Below, piece after piece: positions 29,197 through 34,803 of a stretch of DNA of 34,803 nt; position 1 is the stretch's first letter, and every line of letters begins with the position of its first letter. Under the pieces are notes generated by a model. That model was not told where the DNA came from and did not search any database. It saw only the letters and a program-made list of their open reading frames with translations. A program made the position numbers and the translations under genes. The stretch lies in contig NZ_CP150484.1 in assembly GCF_037997115.1 (NCBI RefSeq), positions 2,364,122 to 2,398,924 on the forward strand, written 5' to 3'. This stretch comes from Amycolatopsis coloradensis (GTDB lineage Bacteria; Actinomycetota; Actinomycetes; Mycobacteriales; Pseudonocardiaceae).

Positions 29197-30447
29197 GTGC
29201 AGCTGGAGGCGGCGCTGCCGGTCGGCGCGGACCCGCGGCGGCACGCGCGTGCCCTCGCCGAGGTGCGTGAGGCGGCGCTCGCCGGGACCACGCTCCCGAG
29301 TGCTCCGCGAGCGGTCATCGGCGCGTCCTGGCAGCGTATGCGGCGGCTCGGCCTGGACCCGGACCGCGGCTCGCCGTCGTCCGCGCTCACTCCGGACCAG
29401 CTGGAATCCCGCCGTCGCGAGAGCGGCCTCGCGGCCGTCCTCCCCGTTCTGCGCGGCGGCCTGATCAGCCTCGCCGAGCAGGCCGCGCACATCATGGCCG
29501 TCGTCGACGCGGACGGCCGTGTCCTCTGGCGTGACGGCAGCACCGCGGTCCGCCGCCGCGCCGACGGGCTCGGGTTCGCCGAAGGGGTCGACTGGCACGA
29601 GCGCGCCGCGGGCACCAACGCCATCGGCACGGCGCTGGTCGCCAGGCATCCGGTCCAGGTCTACTCGGCCGAGCACTACGTCAGCAACCAGCACGACTGG
29701 ACCTGCGCCGCCGCGCCGCTGCACGATCCGAGGGACGGCAGGCTGCTCGGCGTCGTCGACCTCTCCGGACCGGCCTCCACCGTGCATCCGACGACCCTCG
29801 CCCTGGTCGATACGGTCGCGAAGCTCGCCGAAGCGCATCTGCGCACCACCCATCTCTCGGATCTCGAACGGCTGCGCGGTCTGGCCACGCCGCTGCTCGC
29901 CAAGGTGAAGGGCCGGGCGGTCATCGCCGACCCGCACGGTTGGATCGCGGCCTCGGCCGGTCTCGTGCCGGTCGGCCGGATCGCGCTGCCGAACGACGCC
30001 GCTCCGGGCCGCACCTGGCTGCCGACCTACGGCGAATGCCTGCTGGAGCCGCTGCCCGGCGGCTGGCTCGTCCGGCTCACCGATGAGGAGGACGCGCCGC
30101 CGACGCGGGTCGTACTCGATCTGAGGTCGTCGCGGGAAAGCACGCTGCGCGTCTCGGGCGCGGCGGGAACCTGGTCGCATCGGCTGAGCCCGCGGCACGC
30201 GGAGATGCTGTACGTCCTCGCGCGGCATCGCGAAGGCAGGTCGGCGTCGGAACTGTCGCGCGACCTCTTCGGCGACGCCGGCCGCACCGTCACCGTCCGC
30301 GCGGAGATGTCCAGGATGCGACGGCATTTCGGCGGGTTCCTGCTGGCGAGGCCGTACCGGTTCGACGACGACGTCGAGGTCGTCGTGGAGCGGCCGTCCG
30401 AGGGTGAGGTGCTCCCGCATTCGGTCGCGCCCGCCGTCCGGGGTTGA
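29197..30447 (+). CDS. AcoR-like GAF-domain transcriptional regulator
   Basis: A 416-residue regulator. An N-terminal helical segment contains SWQRMRRLGLDPD, typical of AcoR proteins; a GAF domain follows (about 90-215) with ERAAGTNAIGTALVARHPVQVYSAEHY, the AcoR-type effector-binding signature. A linker leads to a C-terminal winged-helix-like module (about 330-400: LSPRHAEMLYVLARHREGRSASELSRDLFGDAG). It lacks the sigma-54 AAA+ domain of proteobacterial AcoR, as is common in actinobacteria. GTG 29197 is chosen over 29188 because AAAGGAG ends 8 nt upstream. It probably controls the AcoX-like gene or linked metabolism. Confidence 0.82.
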   Translation: MQLEAALPVGADPRRHARALAEVREAALAGTTLPSAPRAVIGASWQRMRRLGLDPDRGSPSSALTPDQLESRRRESGLAAVLPVLRGGLISLAEQAAHIMAVVDADGRVLWRDGSTAVRRRADGLGFAEGVDWHERAAGTNAIGTALVARHPVQVYSAEHYVSNQHDWTCAAAPLHDPRDGRLLGVVDLSGPASTVHPTTLALVDTVAKLAEAHLRTTHLSDLERLRGLATPLLAKVKGRAVIADPHGWIAASAGLVPVGRIALPNDAAPGRTWLPTYGECLLEPLPGGWLVRLTDEEDAPPTRVVLDLRSSRESTLRVSGAAGTWSHRLSPRHAEMLYVLARHREGRSASELSRDLFGDAGRTVTVRAEMSRMRRHFGGFLLARPYRFDDDVEVVVERPSEGEVLPHSVAPAVRG

Positions 30448-30514
30448 ATCTCGAACCCAGGCTCAACCCGGCGGTGGTCCCGGTCCACCCCTCGGGGCGC
30501 TTAACGTTCGTGGC

Positions 30515-30538
30515 ATGGGGCGCCTGAGCGAGCACTGA
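30515..30538 (+). CDS. Possible leaderless 7-residue mini-ORF
   Basis: TTAACG (30501-30506) resembles a -10 and ATG 30515 follows 8 nt later; the frame reads MGRLSEH and stops at 30536-30538, just before the kinase ribosome-binding site and ATG 30547. It may be a translated leader for the two-component operon, or chance. Confidence 0.2.
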   Translation: MGRLSEH

Positions 30539-30546
30539 GGGGGGTC

Positions 30547-31674
30547 ATGGGGAAGCGGGACAAGCCGCTGCTGCCGGACACGATCGCGCCCAGCTGGCTG
30601 GTCGTCCAGCTGCTCGGTACGGCCGCGGTCGTGGTGGTGCTGCTGACCGCGAGCGAGTCCAGTGCCTGGATCTGGACGGCGTACGGCGTCTGCGCGGCCT
30701 GCTGGCTGGGTTTCGTGGCGGCCTCCCCGCGGTTCCCCCGGATGGCGACCGTCCTGCTCGCGGTGGCGAGTGTCGCGCCGTCGATCGCGTTCGGCTGGGC
30801 GGAGGACTCCTCCGCCCTCGTGCTGGCGGTGGTCACGGTCAGCCGGTTCGCCACCCTGACCGAGCCGTCGGTGGCCGCCATCATGGGGGTGGTGGGGCTC
30901 GACGCGAGCCTCGCGGCGGTCACCGGCCTGGTCGCGGGCGCGTCCGAACCGCTGGTGTTCGGCAACGTCGGCGTGCTGCTCGTGCTGATGCTGCTGGGCC
31001 TGAACCGGCGGCAGTACGAGGTGCAGGCGGCGCAGGCGGCCGCACTGCTGGAGCAGACCAAGCTGGCGCAGACCGAACACGCGCGCGCCGCCGCGCTCGA
31101 CGAGCGCACACGGATCGCCAGGGAGATCCACGACGTCCTCGCGCATTCGCTGGGGGCACTGGGGGTCCACCTGGAGGTCGCCGAGGCCCTGCTGGCCGAG
31201 AAGTCCGATGTGGACAGTGCACTCGGCAGGGTCCGGTTGTCACGGCGGCTGGCCGCGGACGGGCTCGCCGAGGCGCGCGACGCGGTCGCCGCCTTGCGCA
31301 GCGATGTCCCGTCGCTGGCCGAAGCCTTGCGACAGCTGGCGAACGCGCACCACGGCGGAGCGTCTTTCGAAGTCGAGGGGGAGCAGCGGCCGCTGCCGTC
31401 CGCCGAGGTGGTCTCGCTGGTGGGCGTCGCGCGGGAGGCGTTGACCAACGCGGCCAAGCACGCCGCCGGGCGGCCGGTGTCACTCCGGCTCCTCTTCAGC
31501 CGGACGGAGGTTCGCCTGCGGGTCTGGAACGAACTCGGCGAAACCGCCCGATCGGAGGGCAACGGCGGATTCGGTCTCACCGGGATGAGGGAGCGGCTCG
31601 CGCTCGCCGGTGGCACGCTGACCGCGGGCCCGGACGACGGGCGCTGGACGGTGGAGGCGGTGGTGCGGGCGTGA
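30547..31674 (+). CDS. NarL-type sensor histidine kinase
   Basis: A 375-residue membrane kinase with about five or six hydrophobic segments in residues 15-150, a linker helix, HisKA_3 phospho-site TRIAREIHDVLAHSLGALG (His195) and an HATPase domain with N box EALTNAAKHAAG and GFGLTGMRERL. The usual DxG box reads VWNELGE, a variant seen in this family. ATG 30547 follows a GAGGGGGG ribosome-binding site. Its stop overlaps the response regulator by 4 bp. The signal is unknown; the N-terminus has no large extracellular domain, so membrane or cytoplasmic sensing is likely. Confidence 0.9.
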   Translation: MGKRDKPLLPDTIAPSWLVVQLLGTAAVVVVLLTASESSAWIWTAYGVCAACWLGFVAASPRFPRMATVLLAVASVAPSIAFGWAEDSSALVLAVVTVSRFATLTEPSVAAIMGVVGLDASLAAVTGLVAGASEPLVFGNVGVLLVLMLLGLNRRQYEVQAAQAAALLEQTKLAQTEHARAAALDERTRIAREIHDVLAHSLGALGVHLEVAEALLAEKSDVDSALGRVRLSRRLAADGLAEARDAVAALRSDVPSLAEALRQLANAHHGGASFEVEGEQRPLPSAEVVSLVGVAREALTNAAKHAAGRPVSLRLLFSRTEVRLRVWNELGETARSEGNGGFGLTGMRERLALAGGTLTAGPDDGRWTVEAVVRA

Positions 31675-32309
31675 TCCGGGTGCTCGTGGTCGATGACCAG
31701 CAGGTCATGCGCGAAGGGCTCGTCGCGTTGCTCGGCTTGATCGACGGGGTCGAAGTCGCCGGCTCCGCGGGCGACGGCCGCCAGGCGCTCGACCTGCTCC
31801 GCCACACCGCGGCCGACGTCGTGCTGATGGACCTGCGCATGCCCGTCCTGGACGGGGTGGCCGCGACCAGACTGCTCAAACGAGATCACCCGGAGGTCGC
31901 GGTCGTCGTCCTCACGACGTACGCGGACGACGCTTCGATCGCCGACGCGGTGCGCGCCGGAGCCCGCGGCTACCTGACGAAGGACGCCGGGCGCGCCGAG
32001 ATCGGGGCGGCCATCCGCTCCGCCGCGAACGGGCAGGCGATCTTCGCCGCCGAAGTCTCCGACAGGCTCGTCGCCGCGCTCGAATCGAGAACGGCCACCA
32101 GGGTCAAGGCCGAGCTTCCGGACGGGCTCACCGCGCGCGAAGCCGAAGTGCTCGGCCTCATCGCGCGAGGGCTGTCCAATCCGGAAATCGCCGCCGACCT
32201 GTTCATCGGCGAAGCCACCGTGAAAAGCCACATCAACCGCGCCTTCGCCAAGATCGGTGTGCGCAATCGTGCGGAGGCCGTGCGGTACGGCCTGGAAAAA
32301 GGCCTCTGA
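31671..32309 (+). CDS. NarL/LuxR-type response regulator
   Basis: A 212-residue regulator: receiver with Asp8-Asp9, phospho-acceptor Asp54 (VVLMDLRMP), YLTKDA lysine near 104, and LuxR HTH LTAREAEVLGLIARGLSNPEIA then EATVKSHINRAFAKIG. GTG 31671 overlaps the kinase stop (GTGA), so the two form a coupled pair. It resembles the pair at 9.8-11.6 kb in architecture but not closely in sequence. Target genes are not evident. Confidence 0.93.
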   Translation: MIRVLVVDDQQVMREGLVALLGLIDGVEVAGSAGDGRQALDLLRHTAADVVLMDLRMPVLDGVAATRLLKRDHPEVAVVVLTTYADDASIADAVRAGARGYLTKDAGRAEIGAAIRSAANGQAIFAAEVSDRLVAALESRTATRVKAELPDGLTAREAEVLGLIARGLSNPEIAADLFIGEATVKSHINRAFAKIGVRNRAEAVRYGLEKGL

Positions 32310-32415
32310 CACCGCCGGGAGATCACGTGCCGATGACACACACCGGTGTCACTGGCTGCGCTGATCCCGACTCGGATACCTTCTTTGCGGGTAGAGCCAA
32401 TGGGGAGGATCGGCG

Positions 32416-33810
32416 ATGACGAGCACAGTGACCCGGCCGGGGCCGCCGGGGAGCCCCGAGCCGCCCCCTGCGCCGGGAGGTCGCGGAGGGATCGCCGGGC
32501 TGCTCGAACTGCCGGGCAACGGGATCCGCGCGATCGTCCGGTCCGCGGCGACCACGCCGGGCAGGCTGTCGGTGATCGCGATCGGGCTCGTCCTGCTGTC
32601 GCTGGTCGCCGGCCTGTTCGGCACGCTGGCCGCGCAGGACAAGAAGGACACGATCAACGGCCTGATCGACCACCGCGAACCGCTCGCCGCCGCCGCGCAA
32701 CAGGTCTACCGCGCGCTTTCGGACGCCGACGCGACGGCGGCCAGTTCGTTCCTCTCCATCGGCACCGAGCCGCTCCCGATGCGCCAGCGGTACGAACGCG
32801 ACATCGCGGAGGCCGGGGCGGCGCTGGCGAAGGCGGCATCGGACTCCTCCGGCGTCGACGAAGCGGCGGAGCGGATCAACACCCTCGGCCGTGAAATCCC
32901 CGTCTACACAGGACTGATCGAGACCGCGCGCACCTACAACCGGCAGGGTTTCCCCGTCGGTGCCTCGTATCTGCGGGAAGCGTCCGAACTGATGCGGGCG
33001 AAAATCCTTCCCGCCGCTCAGGATCTGTACCGCATCGACACCGACCGGCTCGCCGCCGAACAGGACGACGCGACCGGATTCCCTTGGCTGGCAACGGCTT
33101 TGGTGCTCGCCCTGCTCGCCGCGCTGATCGTCACCCAGGTGCACCTGACGCGGAAGACCAACCGGCTGCTGAACGTCGGGCTGGTCGTCGCGACGGTGTC
33201 GATGGTGGTGGCCCTGCTGTGGGGAGCGGTCGCGCTGATCGTGCAGAGCTCCCTCGTCGGCAGCGGTGAAGAAGACGGCTCGCACCAGGTTGACGTCCTC
33301 GTCCGCGCCCGGATCGCGGCGCTGCAGGCACGAGCCGACGAAACGCTGACCCTCGTCGCCCGGGGCGACGGCGCGGCGTACGAAAAGGACTTCATCGATC
33401 TCGCCGGGCAGCTCGGCGGGGCGGACGGCCAAGGCGGCCTGCTGGGCGAGGCCCGCGGTCTCGCCGCGGGCGGCGCGGCCGCGGACAAGGTGGACGCGGC
33501 CATCCAAGCGGCGTCGGCCTGGTTCAAGGCGCACGGTCAAGTGCGGCGGCAGGACGACGACGGCTCCTACCAGGACGCCGTCGACACCGCCATCCGTGAC
33601 GACAAGCAGGACGGTGCCGCCAGTGCGTTCCTGCGGCTCGACGAGAACCTGGTGGCCGCGATCAACGTGGGACGGCAGGAATTCCTCGACGACACCCGCG
33701 GCGCCGAACGCGCGCTGACCCTGCTCGCGCCGGGGATCGCGGTGCTGGCGCTGATCGCGGCGGCGGGGTCCGCGTTGGGAATCCGTGAACGGCTGAGGGA
33801 GTACCGGTGA
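32416..33810 (+). CDS. glnX: GlnX-like membrane protein of the GlnX-GlnH-PknG module
   Basis: A 464-residue membrane protein with a Pro-rich cytoplasmic N-terminus, TM1 (about 51-74, VIAIGLVLLSLVAGLFGTL), an extracellular helical domain (about 78-215), two central membrane segments (about 218-238 and 250-272), a second extracellular helical domain and a C-terminal segment (about 433-452). This layout and its position just before a glutamate-binding lipoprotein match GlnX (Rv0412c-like), which with GlnH relays extracellular Asp/Glu to kinase PknG. GGGGAGG precedes ATG 32416. In the 106-bp gap upstream I note a palindrome ACACCGGTGT (32340-32349). Confidence 0.82.
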   Translation: MTSTVTRPGPPGSPEPPPAPGGRGGIAGLLELPGNGIRAIVRSAATTPGRLSVIAIGLVLLSLVAGLFGTLAAQDKKDTINGLIDHREPLAAAAQQVYRALSDADATAASSFLSIGTEPLPMRQRYERDIAEAGAALAKAASDSSGVDEAAERINTLGREIPVYTGLIETARTYNRQGFPVGASYLREASELMRAKILPAAQDLYRIDTDRLAAEQDDATGFPWLATALVLALLAALIVTQVHLTRKTNRLLNVGLVVATVSMVVALLWGAVALIVQSSLVGSGEEDGSHQVDVLVRARIAALQARADETLTLVARGDGAAYEKDFIDLAGQLGGADGQGGLLGEARGLAAGGAAADKVDAAIQAASAWFKAHGQVRRQDDDGSYQDAVDTAIRDDKQDGAASAFLRLDENLVAAINVGRQEFLDDTRGAERALTLLAPGIAVLALIAAAGSALGIRERLREYR

Positions 33811-34775
33811 TGCGGAACGGTCTGCGAACGGCCGTGCTCGGCGCGGTCTTGGTGCTGGCGACGGCTTGTGGCAGCGCGGGGGCGCCGGTCGACCCGGCTC
33901 CCGTCGGCGAGGTCGCGCCGCCGCTGCCCGCGAACGTCGGCGGCGCCGACAACGCCGGCGGTGGCGGAACGACCGACACGAGCTGCAACCCGTTGGCGAG
34001 CCTGCGGCCGACCAACGGCACGTCGATCGCCAATGGCTCGACGATGGCGAAGATCAAGGAGAACGGCAAGCTCGTCGCGGGGGTCGACCAGACGACGTTC
34101 CTGTTCGGTTTCCGGAACCCGACTTCGGGCCAGCTCGAAGGTTTCGACATCGACTTGGTCAACGAGATCGCGAAGGCGATCTTCGGCAGCGCGGAAGGCC
34201 GCGTGCAGTTCCGGGCGATCCCGTCGAAACTGCGGGAAGAAGTGCTCGAGAAGAAGCAGGTCGACATCGTGGTGCGGACCTACAGCATCACCTGCAGCCG
34301 GCTGAAGAAGGTCAACTTCTCGACCGCGTATTACCAGGCTGGGCAACGGATCCTGGTCGAATCCGGGTCGAAGGTCGCGCAGCTGTCGGACCTCGCCGGG
34401 CGGCGGGTGTGCGCGACCAAGACGTCGACCTCGCTGACGAAGATCGCGGCGGATCCGTCGAAGCCGGTGCCGGTCTCGGTGGACAACTGGTCGGACTGCC
34501 TGGTGATGCTGCAGCAGAAGCAGGTCGAGGCCGTGTCCACGGACGACGTCATCCTCGCCGGGATGCTCGCGCAGGACCCGACGCTGAAGATCGTGGGGGA
34601 CCGGTTCACCGAGGAGAACTACGGCATCGGTGTCCCGAAGGAGAACGAGGACATGGTGCGGTTCGTGAACGCCGTACTGGAGAACGTGCGCGGCGGCGCG
34701 TGGCAGGCGAGCTACGCGAAGTGGATCGGGAACAAACTCGAAGGCGGGACGCCGCCTTCGCCGGTGTACAAGTGA
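33810..34775 (+). CDS. glnH: GlnH glutamate/aspartate-binding lipoprotein
   Basis: A 321-residue periplasmic-binding-protein-fold lipoprotein. The signal peptide ends in the lipobox LATAC (Cys20), the lipid attachment site. After a Pro/Gly-rich linker the family-3 solute-binding domain begins near 75 (KENGKLVAGVDQTTFLFGF, GQLEGFDIDLVNEIA, VVRTYSITCSRL, VCATKTSTSL). In mycobacteria GlnH senses Asp/Glu for PknG signalling, controlling 2-oxoglutarate metabolism through GarA, not transport. ATG 33810 overlaps the glnX stop (TGATG) with GAGGGAG 8 nt upstream. pknG would be expected just past the window; the last 28 bp are untranslated. Confidence 0.88.
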   Translation: MRNGLRTAVLGAVLVLATACGSAGAPVDPAPVGEVAPPLPANVGGADNAGGGGTTDTSCNPLASLRPTNGTSIANGSTMAKIKENGKLVAGVDQTTFLFGFRNPTSGQLEGFDIDLVNEIAKAIFGSAEGRVQFRAIPSKLREEVLEKKQVDIVVRTYSITCSRLKKVNFSTAYYQAGQRILVESGSKVAQLSDLAGRRVCATKTSTSLTKIAADPSKPVPVSVDNWSDCLVMLQQKQVEAVSTDDVILAGMLAQDPTLKIVGDRFTEENYGIGVPKENEDMVRFVNAVLENVRGGAWQASYAKWIGNKLEGGTPPSPVYK

Positions 34776-34803
34776 GAACGGGCCGTTCGGGATTCGCTCC
34801 CGA

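Noticed and set aside
9803..32309. Either NarL-type two-component pair as the RamR-equivalent of the lanthipeptide locus
   Set aside because: RamR is an orphan regulator adjacent to ramCSAB; both regulators here overlap their own kinase genes and lie 6.6 kb and 8.3 kb from the locus with unrelated genes between.

Overview
The window is high-GC actinobacterial chromosome, by eye about 70% GC with strong GC bias at third codon positions. GTG/TTG starts, leaderless promoters, F420-dependent and MCE-family genes, a GlnX-GlnH pair and a SapB-type lanthipeptide locus all point to Actinomycetes. Gene content and style suggest Pseudonocardiaceae, most likely Amycolatopsis or a relative; this is inference, as no rRNA or marker gene is present. 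No tRNA, rRNA, CRISPR array, transposase, integrase or phage gene was seen.

Layout. 1-2.8 kb: tail of an unknown gene, a small MerR-type regulator, a RibD/DHFR-fold reductase, a SalK-like protein and an alpha/beta hydrolase. 2.9-8.6 kb: a cytosine-deaminase-like amidohydrolase (minus), whose promoter carries a GntR-type operator, and an NCS2 nucleobase permease (plus). Between them lies a badly decayed RHS/YD-repeat toxin gene whose C-terminal domain looks like an ADP-ribosyl cyclase (CD38-like) NADase and which has no immunity gene. 8.8-13.8 kb: a cold-shock protein, a GNAT acetyltransferase, a NarL-type two-component pair, a secreted PAF-acetylhydrolase-like esterase and an SDR. 13.8-16.6 kb: a MerR regulator divergent from the SDR around a textbook MerR promoter/operator, an F420/PPOX-fold protein, an orphan MCE protein and two small membrane proteins.

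16.6-23.4 kb is the most notable region: a complete class III lanthipeptide locus. It has a LanKC synthetase, a 47-residue precursor with two Ser-x2-Ser-xn-Cys motifs (the first ring one residue larger than in SapB) and two ABC half-transporters that probably form a heterodimer with one degenerate ATP site. A strong terminator and a 30-bp-period palindromic repeat, flanked by an exact 10-bp duplication of the ribosome-binding site, separate precursor from transporters.

23.3-26.8 kb: a thioesterase and hydroxyacid-oxoacid transhydrogenase operon divergent from an unusual ThDP enzyme. 26.8-27.8 kb: small ORFs and a second cold-shock gene with a long leader. 27.9-30.4 kb: a truncated membrane protein, an AcoX-like protein that has lost its nucleotide-binding motifs, and an AcoR-like GAF regulator. 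30.5-32.3 kb: a second NarL-type two-component pair. 32.4-34.8 kb: glnX-glnH, the amino-acid-sensing module that normally precedes pknG, which would lie just beyond the window.

Across the window a short palindrome, GTCCA-N3-TGGAC, occurs six times, far above expectation, and in genes always in the same codon phase. It appears twice at one of the breakpoints of the decayed RHS gene.
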